DNA from: Nipponacmea schrenckii
Taxonomy: Eukaryota; Mollusca; Gastropoda; Lottiidae
Length of the DNA: 64,000 nucleotides
Direction: 5' to 3'
Assembly: GCA_030562195.1 (NCBI GenBank)
Contig: JAUJPP010000007.1
Span: 21,821,769 to 21,885,768, forward strand
The first letter of the stretch is position 1, and each line of letters opens with the position of its first letter. Below the pieces are notes generated by a model. That model saw nothing but the letters and a program-made list of their open reading frames with translations, was not told where the DNA came from and searched no databases. This document shows, piece after piece, positions 1 to 20,150 of the stretch. The position numbers and the translations under genes were made by a program.

Positions 1-132
1 TCTGGTTCTGCCTTGTTCTGTTTTTTTGCTTATCAAGAACATCTCATTAGAAGGATTAACCTTTTTTTTTCAAGATTATTCTTTAGTAGCTATTCTTTTA
101 GTTCCTTTGATGTCTATTTTATCTATTTTTAG

Positions 133-3100
133 ACAAAACAAACTAACTGATGAGGAAGCAGAAGATATGATAGAAGAAGTTAAAAAAGACATGTTGAATG
201 CCAAAGAAAAGATGGACAAAGAAAAAGAAAGACAAGAACACGAACTGCATAAGAAATTAAGTATTTTGAAACAAGAAAAGATGAATTCTATTGTAAGTAT
301 AGCACAAGTGTTTTATGTCCATTATTTCACCTATATTATATTTATGTGCATTAGTCAATCACTACATCATTTAAGCACTCTGAAAGTAGTAGTTAATAAA
401 ATAATTGAACAATGTTATAATTATAATATTATAATATAACTCATAATATATTTTATTAATTCTCTATGACTAATATATTCTATCCTCGATGGGGTTCTTT
501 AAATAGTTAGCAGTCAAATAGTAATTGATTTGGCACCCTATTTTCAGAGGAAGAAACAAGAAGGAGAGTTAAATGAATATGAAAAGAAATGTAAAGATCA
601 ACAAACCAATGGACCAATAGGTAAATAGAATATATCTTGACACCTTGTAGATCACAACTTAATCAGCGTCATATATTTACTCATATTATATACAGTAGTA
701 GTTCTTAATTAACTTGAAATGAACTCTTGTTTTTAAAGTAGTATATAGTGCTTCTACAGTATGATAATTGATAATAAATCACTTGTGTGATTCTAGTAAA
801 TTAATTTAGTGAAAAGTAAAGGTGTAAAAAAGTTTGATATGAAGTGAGATTTTAAAATACCTGTAAAAAATTGGTAATGTAGTTTATGTTGATATTTCAG
901 AGCCTATATCTGTTGTGGAAGGTCTCCTATCTCTACGTTCTAATCATAGAGCTGAATTGTTGTTTGCTGAGATTGAGTTAGATAATGATCATAGTAAACA
1001 ACTAGAGAAAGCTAGAGATCTTATTGGTGAACGCGCTAAAGACGATTTGTATGCCATGGAAAAAGCTTTATTAGAAAAACTGAAATCTCAAGGTTTGTAG
1101 TGAATCATTTACTTTTGTATTTCTAATACTTGTTAGTTATTTTGAAAATCTAATTACTATTGCTTCTATCAGTAACATAGTGATGTTTGTAGTAAGTCAT
1201 TTAGCAATTTGACTTAATCAATGACTTAGAACTAACCTTTAGAATGATGTTTGTAGAAAATAATGTGATATCATACCAAGGTTCATTGTGTTTGTTCATA
1301 AATCATAAATTTGGAACGTTCATGTTAATCATGCAAATCATTTGATACCCAGCCCATAAACCCATAGTTAAGAGTCTCATAATACAACATTTACAGGATT
1401 AAAAGATGATGTCAATAAAATAATTAAACAACATGAAAGAGAAGTAGCTGAATTATGTGAGAGTCAAGAAGAACAGAGGAGAAGACAACAAGAGAAACTC
1501 ATGGTAGGTACTGTAAATGCAAAAAAAAAAGGTTTCTCCTTATTTTGATGGAATATACCTTAAAGCTGAGTGATTTTCAAGGAATGGCACTGTCATGGTT
1601 ATGGTCATGTTTTAATACTCAGTCAGTTGACTGATGGATATGTTCTATGTTGTATTTCTGTTGTTCTATTTAAAAGAATCTATTGATGTTTATTTTCAGG
1701 AAGAATTATCTAGAAGAAAAAAGGAATGGAATCAGAGAAAAATGAGTGAGAAGAAAGAACAAGAAGAACTTCGAGAACATGAATCTAAAGTTATTGGGTA
1801 AGTTGGTATATTGAAAATTGATGCTGCAAATTTTGATGTACAGTGTATATTTAATACCATATATCTTATGAAACAATGCTATCCATTAATGCTGAAGTTA
1901 ATTTTTTTGTAGAAAGTTAATTAACAGTCAGTTCTCTATATCAGAAGAAGATAGATTGAAGATTATGAAAGAACATGAACAGAATATGATAAAACTAGAA
2001 AATACGTAAGTTATGCTTACAAATGAACTGAAGCAAAATCCAATCTTGAAGCTTATTCTGTAATATACAAGGTGATATGTAAATATTTTGGAATTTCGAT
2101 TCTTTTTTCCCATTTTGATGACCTTATCATTTGATTTAAGGTTAACGTTGAATAAATTGAGACAAAAAAGAATGTTAGAAGAAAGGTTGGCTTTACGACG
2201 GGCACAGCAGATGGATAAACTAAGACAAAAACAAGTATATGAAGTACAGGTATGTATGTTTTATTATCAACAATTACTACAACTCACAACGAATTGGTTT
2301 TTGACACAAAGTTATAAATGGAGAAACTTTGTATGGTTTTCCTACCCTAATAAATACGCACAGAGACATTTGATAAAAAATATGAATTGATATTAAGTTA
2401 GGAGTGATTTTTTTAGTAATTCATATTAATTATTCTGTTGTGTGATATTTATCCAATGTAGAAACAGAGACAGAAAGCCATAAATAATGGTGAAGATGAT
2501 GATGATGAAACTCATAACAAAGAAATAGAATTAATGAAGAAACATGCTGAACAGAGACTATCTATTTTGAACGGTCAAATGTTAAATATAGATGAAGAAC
2601 TGGATGAGGTATGGTTTCATTCTTAGTTTCTCAAATATCTACATCAATCGGCTTAGTCTGGTTTTGAGAATCTTGATATATTAAGTTCTTGAATTTTTTG
2701 ATACAGTCACTGAAGGTGACCTGATGAATGAAGTGGGTTTTCTATTTCAGATAAGAATAGAAATGGTGAGAGAAAGAGCTATAGCTTTAAAAAGTCAAGA
2801 AGAAAGATTAGGAACTATGATAGCTAGGCTACAGTTAGATAAAGCTAAAGAGGTAAGATGGGTACACATATTACAACTACATGTTGTTTCTGTCTCAGCC
2901 CTGTGTTAAATTCTGTGATTTTGAGTCACTTCGGTTTTGATTCATATACTGAATATTTTATACGTCTGCTATTAATAGCCCCTAATTTTAAATATATTCT
3001 GAACTGATAAAAATGTTTGTTTTTGTCAATCGTGTAGTATTACATAAAAAAATAGACTATTTTAACTACAAGTAGGTTTGTGATAATTTTAGAAGAAGAA

Positions 3101-6100
3101 TATCTCATTGTGAGATATGTTATTATTTTCAGCTTGCTAAAATAGAAGAACAACAGAAGGCTATCAATAATCTCAAGTTAAATTTAGTAGATGATTTAAA
3201 TGATCGAGGTATTTTATCAACACCAGAATGTGAAAAATTATTAGAAGGTCATAGAAAGGCAAGTATACTTAATACCTATAATAAGTAATAATGATGGTTG
3301 TTGATTGAGTTGTATAGGTTGTCACTGGACCTCAATAATCTTGTTATAATTGAGATATTGTTGAATCCATACGACATTTAGAATTGAGGAGCACATATAT
3401 AACACAAGACAATAATTATGGGATAAATACACACTTCTTTAATTCTTCTTAGTTTCTTTTTATCACATAATTATAATTGTCTTGGTGAATTAAAATAATA
3501 TATATTACCAGTCAATGTGAATGAATCTATAATTCATGCTATAAACAGGAATGAAAATAACATGTTTTTTGAGAAATTTATCCTGAGCCTTATGCAATAA
3601 ATATGCTTTTATTACCTAAAATAGTTTCTTCATAATATTCTGTTCAGATTTGGAAAGTAACAGATCTAAATTGCTTTGTAAGTTGTAATGAGTATTATGA
3701 AGCCTGTATTGATAATGAATCTAGAATTTCTTTCTTCTATTTCATTTGATAATTGTTTTTTTAATGTTAATTCAAAATTTGAACTGTATCTTGATCTTAT
3801 TACAGCAAAAAGAAGAATTGGTTAGAAAGTTAGATGAAAATAGAGCCAAACAAGAAAGAGTAAGCATATTTCTGATGATTTTCACCTTGCCTAAATATGT
3901 TGTTTTTGAGAAGTAATAGCATTTTTATAATTTTTCAGTCTTTACAGTTGAAACTAGATGACAGAAGAGCTGAACGAGAAAAACTATTTGTCTTATTTCA
4001 AAATATTGATATAGAAAATATTACAGAAGAATCTGTTGACATGGTGTATGACGTATGTAATAGGCATGATTTCACCAAACCTCTAATATAGGAATCACAG
4101 AGTTAAATAAATCTTATATTTCATATTTAATTAGAGCACAGACACATACAGCATGGGAAGAATGATTACATTTCTATTTTATTTCAGCTTCAATTTGTAT
4201 AATTTTGTCCTTATGATAAATAGTTTTTTTTTTCTGCTTTAGGTTCATCTTTACTTGTTAAGCTCAAAAACAAATTATCACCTTGCATATCACTTATGTA
4301 TATTTTTGAAACAACGGGATCTTATACTCCTGTGTGTTTAAGATTTATTTTTTTCATTTGCATGAACTTAATGCAAAGTACTAAATATATTTTTGAAATG
4401 GGGTAATACAAGACTTAGTGTGTTATAAGTTTTATTTTATTCTTCCATAATTCTAGACATTTATCATATTTCTGTCCAATGTAATTTACAAAATATTCTA
4501 GACATGTTTGAGGTAACTGAATATATTTAATGATAATTGTAGGCTTTGAAGAAAAGGTTAGGTGAAAGAGTGCAACTACGAGAAGAAACAATGATAAAAC
4601 TACAAGATAAAGCCATGCAGAATATGACCACACTGTCTGGTAGTAAAATGGCTGCCAAATTAAAACGTATGATGTTGATGCACAAACAGTTACTGGATTT
4701 AGAAAGATTTAGGTTTGTTTTCACGTGAAAATTTTATATATATAAGCATTCCTGACGATCAACATTTTCACATTACTTTTGTTTTTATTCATAGATCAAT
4801 AGATCACTCAAGACTAAAGTAGAAACTGAATTTATTTTTAATAATTTCCATCCTGAATATGTTGGAGATTTGGTGAGGATACAAGAACCAGGCACACTAA
4901 TGTATCTTTTAATTTGTTTTCCAGGAATCAGATGGACAGAGAAATATCTCAAACACTGGAAGAAACTCGAAGACAATATCAAATACAGAAATCTGAAACC
5001 ATTCAGAATCAAGAAATGGATTTCATAGCCAAATTGGTGAAGTTTGGACAACTACAGAAAGAAGAGCTTCTAGATGTTATTGGTATTTTATTTCCTAGAA
5101 AATCTATGGAAGAAAAACAACAGTTATTAAACAAATTATATGATGAAAATCAGATCTCAAAAATTTCTCCTCAACAAGAAGAATTGTAAGATTACTTTAT
5201 TAGCCTTCATATTAATTTATACCACCATGATATTAACAAAGTGTTACACCAAACAATACACTGTAAGGCTACAAATTATTGCGAGATAGAAATTAATGCG
5301 TTAAATGCGACCTATCCGCGATCGCATTAATTTGTATCCGCATTTTTAAATACATATTTCCAAGTGAATTAAGCTTCCAAGTATTTAAGTTGCGACCGGG
5401 CGGAATTAAGTAATTAGGTAATTATCTCTAAATTTGAAGCTGATTAGTAATCAATGACGTTACAAAAACAAAAGATTTTCACACTTGACTATTTAAAGAT
5501 AAAATCTTGATCATTGTTCATGTCTTCATTCATTAAACACTTGTAGAATTCCGGCTTTTTTCCACCCCAGCTGTCATATTTCCGGAAAGCCATTTTCTTT
5601 TTTTTATGATATTAAAAAATGCGACACCTATCGCAGATCGCATTAATTTGTACTCGCATTTTAGTCTCTATACCCCATGTCGCATTAATTTGTTGACGCA
5701 TTAATTTCTAGCCCTACAGTATTAAACTGGAAATAAATCATAGTTGCAGCTAGCCAAGACAGTGCTTCTTGTGTGACAGCTCTGTTTAACCATTTAGCAT
5801 TCCGCCCATTAATTATTCATGAGTTGTCTGATAAAATCTTTTCAAAGCGCAGAGCTTTAAGAATCATTTAATAAAAAATTTAAGTATTGAAATTTTTCAG
5901 GTTTAATTAATATTTTAAACTTTTTTAAGGCTCAAATCATCTGGTCCTAGTACATTACCTGATAGAGTAAGAAGAATGTCTGTTAGTAGTAGTGAACTAG
6001 AAAGAGTACCAAGTAGAGCCAAGTCTAGAAAAGGGGGAGATAAGTAAGTAGAATATATTTTGTATTGTCTGATGGTTTATGTTTGTTTTGACTTTAGTCG

Positions 6101-6977
6101 AGCCAAGGTACATGTATTTCTGCACATCTTGGATACATAACATTAACACATGAGTCTACTTTTAGTTTTAGTATAAAAATAGTTTTATGAAGCTTGTATT
6201 CTTTGTAAACATCCATGGATGACCAAAAATAACTGTACTCGACCTTGCCTGTGTTATTGTTGTTTCTTAACTGCACAGTTTAATTGTTATTGGTTGTTTA
6301 TCACACTAACTAACCCACTGTCATACTTTCTCGGTAGGTTCACTAAACAGAAGAAGAAGAAAAATTTAAGAAGAGAATCCAACTATAGTTTGTTAGACAG
6401 TCTGGGTCCAGAAACTTTAGGCTCAATTAACCAGTCTGATTATAGACGACTACATGATGGTACTTGCACTTTATAATTTGGACAAAAAGATTCTGGAAAT
6501 ATTAAAATTTGAATATAAACTTTTGCTATATTTATTTCTGTGAGAAATTTTGATATGAATTTTAATACAATATGGACAAGGCAGTTTTGGACTAAATTTT
6601 AATCATTTTAATTGTGTTTTTCAGCAGACAATGGTTACGTGAAGTCCGGAAGAAACAGTTCTACAAAAGTTCAGGAGGATTCTCTCCGTGGTAGTTATAA
6701 TGATGGGTATGATAGTGATAGTCACAATACATATAACCAACCTCAACAGTTCAACAACAGTTATTCCAATAAATATCGTGGTAGTTCTGATGATTTACGA
6801 TCATCTGGTTATGACAATTATGGTAGGAACTATGATGATGATGATGACTACAGATCAACAGGTCCTGTAGGCCGATTACCTCCCTTACAACCTATACAAG
6901 CCTCACCTACCAGATCATCAAAGAAGAAAAAGAAAAAATTATTACAGAAAATGGCACATCGAGATGAATATGATTAG
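133..6977 (+). CDS. Long coiled-coil protein, C-terminal part (17 exons), unidentified
   Basis: I do not recognise this protein. Coding exons read 133-292, 548-620, 901-1092, 1397-1503, 1700-1797, 1913-2005, 2141-2249, 2462-2608, 2751-2852, 3133-3258, 3806-3859, 3939-4052, 4543-4712, 4925-5185, 5930-6043, 6338-6459 and 6625-6977 (TAG). All join in phase, giving about 797 residues; the N-terminus lies upstream of the window. The first ~610 residues are Glu/Lys/Arg/Gln-rich heptad-like coiled coil with almost no proline. Next comes a Ser/Arg and Lys-rich segment (a KQKKKK cluster), then a Tyr/Asn/Asp/Gly-rich low-complexity stretch, and last a KKKKKK cluster before the end HRDEYD. The intron after 3258 uses a GC donor. 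The layout would suit a ciliary or cytoskeletal coiled-coil protein. EVC2/limbin is one untested candidate, but no diagnostic motif is visible. Exon structure is firm; identity is open. Confidence 0.85.
5261..5719. mobile_element. MITE-like element with long imperfect terminal inverted repeats
   Basis: It lies in the intron between the exons ending at 5185 and starting at 5930. The left end begins CTGTAAGGCTACAAATT; the right end reads back as CTGTAGGGCTAGAAATT. Both arms continue inward with AATTAATGCG and GCGAC words, and the motif CGCATTAATTTGT recurs three times inside. The element is about 460 bp with no coding capacity, so a non-autonomous DNA transposon is the best reading. I could not fix a target-site duplication. 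Confidence 0.6.
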
Positions 6978-7560
6978 ATTTTTTATGTACATATATTTAT
7001 TTATAGGTTTTTTTTTATTTTTAATTTTATTATGTCCCTTTGTCATTTACAATTTATTATTTAAGTTTTACATCAATTTCAGAATTGTTATTAAGAATTT
7101 TCCAAAACTAAAAGCAATTTAATCAAGAGTAAATTTCAAGAAACTAATATTTTATATATTGGTCTAATCAATAGTTTTACAAGTCCACTCTCTAGGTAGG
7201 TTTGATTTTGTCGACCATTATCTAGAATCACATAGGTTAAATATTTCACACGGGTATTAAGAAACTTTCCTGGAAACATTTTAATTACAGGAATAAGTGG
7301 TACTATTTGGAACTTCTATTTTTATATATGCCCATTGTTCAGAGGCTATTGCTTCATTAAATCCTGATATAAAACCTACAGGGTCAATGTTTTTATATTT
7401 GCATATTGAAAGAAATGTGTTAAATATTTAATTTAAAAATCTATTTTCTATAATTTATAGTCTGTGATAAAACTCTGTTATTTTTTTATTTTAAGTTTAT
7501 TATATTACATTTTATAAGATTTATTTGATATATTTACATTCATTTAAATAAAATAAAATT
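6978..7560 (+). other. 3' UTR and poly(A) signals of the coiled-coil gene
   Basis: AT-rich non-coding sequence follows the TAG at 6975-6977. Overlapping AATAAA hexamers lie at about 7547-7557, so cleavage is likely soon after 7565. No ORF of note. Confidence 0.55.
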
Positions 7561-8200
7561 TTCAGTACAAGACATGGCCAATATACGAATGTATGCGTAC
7601 CATGCCAACAATTGATTTTTAGCATCATAGTCTCCTATATCAGTGAGTGAAAACACAATTTCTCTAGTTTCCCATCCATAGTTTCTGGTAACAATCATTT
7701 GTTAGCTGACACAATTAGATACCTGTTTTAAGACACAGTGTCATATATGGTTATTCATAATTAGACAGATGTAACTTTAAGCTCTCAAGGAACCAATAAG
7801 TTAACTTGAAAAAGTCTAAAAATGCTTAATCATTTTTTTTTATGCACAGAGGTATGTGATGTTCACCAAAAAATGCCTTTGTGTTGGAAGGTCATAGAAA
7901 GTTGTTTACCAAATAAAAGCCTTGAAGGCCCCATTCAGCAATATATAATAACAAAAAAAGTATTGACAAAAAAAAAAACAAATCCTTCATCAGCTCCTTT
8001 CAACTATTTTGCTATATTTTGTATTATTGTTTACATATTATGCCCAATTAAAAGATAAACATATTTCATATATTAAATCACACTTCAAAATCATATCATG
8101 AACTCAAAAACTAGATACTATATTAACTATATCAATAATGAATTCTTGCAAGATAATTTACTCATTCATCAGAATAAACAATACATTTTCTCAATAATTC
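7561..8200. other. Short spacer between convergent genes
   Basis: AT-rich sequence between the 3' ends of the coiled-coil gene (+) and the CCDC149 homologue (-). It has one short uninformative reading frame and no repeat I can delimit. Confidence 0.4.
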
Positions 8201-8204
8201 AAGT

Positions 8205-9103
8205 TTTATTCATTTAATACAGAATTTTAACTTTTTAAATTCAATAGTTAAAATGCCTAAATATTTTTATCAGCTGGTGGGGTTTTACTGTGATTACTGT
8301 ACTGTAACCAATTTCATAATGGAATTCTTATAGGATATAATAATTGATTCAAAATATATTTTTGATATATTTCCTTAGAGCTGAATATCAACAATTAAGC
8401 CCTATGATTAAATATATATATCCAACCAACTTGTTTTGCATGGTCAATACTTCTATTTATTTGACAAAAGTTGAGTCATAACCGATAATGTCATAATATT
8501 GGTAATATCTGCAACAAGTATCTCAATAACTCCCTAATGATAACTGTCAACAATATTTTATATATCAGCTGCTTTTGACCACTACGTCTTCTAACTGTCA
8601 ACATCAAAATTGATTGGTTTAAGATTTGAACATCATAATAAATATATGTATCAAATTAACTCAACAATTACACCTGCTAATAAAATTATCACAGAAAACA
8701 AAAACAACATAATATTACTTACACCTTTCAAATCTAACCATCACATTATAATTAGGAAAGAAATATAGTTTAAAGGAGATTTCAACATGATTGACTAGAA
8801 ACCTACTACCAGATTAAGTTAATACATTGTCAACAAGATCAGAATGTTGATAATAAAATAATACATTTGATACTTTTCAAGAAGCATCAAGCAATTATTG
8901 CTTTACAGTTCATTAATAGCTAAAACAATGTTTTTAAATATCTTAGTAAATCATTAACATCTAGGCTACTTGTTTTCCAGTGGTTTTTGGTTTTTGCTTT
9001 GAAATTTGCTGTCTACAGAACAATCTGTTCTATTGATAAAAATATTTAGCAGCATTTCTTTGTTGATAAAGTTATCATAGGTTAACTGATTCAAGAGATG
9101 AAT
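8205..9103 (-). other. Probable 3' UTR of the CCDC149 homologue
   Basis: AT-rich non-coding sequence follows the stop codon at 9104-9106 on the minus strand. A TTTATT (AATAAA on the minus strand) at about 8205-8210 is a plausible poly(A) signal. The exact 3' end is not determined. Confidence 0.4.
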
Positions 9104-17551
<8,448 letters not shown>

Positions 17552-17559
17552 TTCTTCCA

Positions 17560-18845
17560 CTTTAAGTACGCCCTGGCGACAATTTGGATGCTTTAGTCGA
17601 TAAAAAAACATTCACCGTTATCCATTTATTCATTAATATCTGTCAGGACATTTTTCAGAGTGACAGATTTCCACCATATTGATTATTTACTTGTGGCAGG
17701 AGCAGGGGAAATAACTCTGATTATTATTGACACTATTAATTCTTTAAAGATAATTTCCTGGCAAGATAAGCTGTAACTACCTTTCAGAATTGACATTTTG
17801 TATGAATTCAAATATAAATTCTAATACATGTAGGCCTACAACACTGAGAGTCGAAGGCTGATTTAACTTTAAGAGAAAGAGGAATATAAAAAGCGAAATT
17901 TTCACTACGAATTAGAAGGGTGGAAGGGAGGGTGGAGAAAGAGATTTCATTTGTGATTTTCTGGTGTAATGTAGCCTATTTTTTCAAATGTTTAGACATC
18001 ACACCATATATTTATATGTACCCGGAGACATTAAAAAACAAATGAAATAAAAATTCGTCACTTTTCGAATCATAGTGTTTAATCAGATAATCTTGATTGT
18101 ATTGTAGGCCTGTAGGTTCTTAATAAAATCTAGGCGTGTACATTTTTTTTTAAAATTCAAATTTCAACTATAGCCTATATATATGTATATGTATATATGA
18201 CTGAATAAGCCAGGATTAAATTGTTAAATCTCCTCATTGGCTAAAATCGGTTGTTTAGAAACTAGACTATGAGGGCAACAGATTGAGCTCCTAAGGGAAT
18301 AAATGATAAGAAAGGTGTTAATGTGTGACAATATCTATTTATAAACTTTTATATTATTTATTACATAATAATATCTTATATTTATATAGTGAAAGGTTGA
18401 ATTCATAAAATTTGACATATAAACATTACAATTCTACAGCTGTGTGTATGGAGAGATATATAGCCCAAATATTATGAACGATGATCATTTTATAGTTCAG
18501 TTAGTGTAATACAAATACAATCAAATACGGAAATCCTGGACATTTGAATATTTGGTTAAGAATACGTCAATGTCTTTCTATTTTAAATCGACACGTCGTT
18601 TTTGTAGGAAAAGAACCAAATTATCTTCAAAATCTACCACAATAATACGTCAGAACAGGTGTAACTTAATTATACAGCATAGTGAATAATATTTTGAATA
18701 AAAGATGAAATCGGATAGTGATTGAGTTGAGACTCTTATATAGACTGTAGATTATAGACTGTATGTAGTTAGTCGTCACGTTTTAAATTATTTGTACAAG
18801 ATCACTTTACTTGAATATATTCAATCATGGTGTATTGAAGAGAAA
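17560..18845. promoter_or_regulatory. Shared upstream region of two divergent genes
   Basis: About 1.3 kb lies between the CCDC149 start (17551, minus) and the putative first exon of the plus-strand gene (donor at 18877). A purine-rich patch (GGGTGGAAGGGAGGGTGG) lies near 17918-17936. I see no convincing TATA box. Its promoter role is inferred from the head-to-head layout alone. Confidence 0.35.
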
Positions 18846-20150
18846 GTAGGTGTAAAGAATTCGAGAAACCTGAAAGGTAAGTAAGTGAACAACAGTTATT
18901 TTTATACATCACAATCAGTGCGCTTATTCTTGTTTCAGTAGGCTATAATATGAATGATTTTAAATTGTAATTTATACCTCGAAGTTGCTGTTTTATTAGG
19001 ACACAATTCATGTTATATTATCCAATACTGTCCACACTTTCGTACATCATTAAATACCAAAATACAATGGGCTAGTAATATTCTCTTTCGCTTTCTCAAC
19101 CTTAATTCTAATCATGTATATCAACAGTGCCATTCTATGGTAAAATTAGTAAACATAAAGTTTTTTCATTTATAATGTGTTTTTCAACGGACTTTGAGTT
19201 GTTGAAGTTAGTTGCCTTAGTTTGGAGGAAGGATAATCATATAATTAGTATGTGCTAATTATTTTAGAACTCAAGGAGTACTGTAATTTTGACCTATATC
19301 GCTTCTGTTAGTAGATAAATAGATCTGTTGATGACGTACGTCTTTGAGCATTGAGAATCCATAATTGTCAATGTGGATCAATAAAGACTAAGCATTATAG
19401 TAATTAAAGGACAGTCAAACGGACATTATGATGACGTCAATTTCATAATAATACTCAATATAACGGCCCGAGGTTGATTACCCACATCATGTAATTGGCA
19501 GTGATAATTCCAATTAATTGAGTATTCTATCACTATTGATCATGTTTAAAATCCTGCTTAATATCACAGACTAAAATTTCACCGCAGGCATATGATTCAT
19601 CAGCAACTTACCAAGTTGTCCATCAAAAAGGGTGATTGAAAGAAAGCTATAGTTATAATGCATATTCAAATTAAAAGGACATAAAAGAATTGTTGATATC
19701 CGTTTTATAAATGGTTATATTAAGATCGATATCTTTCAAAAGAAAGTAATAAATTTTCTATCAGAGAAATCTCATGCATCTAAATGAAACACATTAATAA
19801 TATTTCTTCATTCGTCATTTCCCACGAATTTTACCTTTACTAATAACATTATTTATTTATAAACCTGATATTGTTCTGATCAGAAAGATTAATCTTTTTT
19901 AGTCTAATTGTTAAATAAAATAATGATAAATATCTATTGGTTAGATGGTGTTAAGATATCCAGAAAGGTAAAAATATCTCAGTTCACATTCTCACATACA
20001 TTATAACTTAAACAATTTGTATGTGAACTGATTCCGTTACGGGATAACAAACTGTCGTGGTTTAAATTGGTTTGAGAATGTGTTACTTCAAGGTTTTCCT
20101 ACCTATAAGCCAAATCTAATGGATATAAATGGATGTTTTTTTTCTTCAGG

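Noticed and set aside
26..132. Hydrophobic stretch before the first exon that looks like a membrane segment
   Set aside because: It is the T-rich 3' end of an intron; the acceptor TATTTTTAG at 124-132 starts the exon at 133 and later exons keep that phase.
7822..8058. 78-residue frame between the convergent genes
   Set aside because: Low-complexity Lys/Ile-rich translation of AT-rich DNA with no support.
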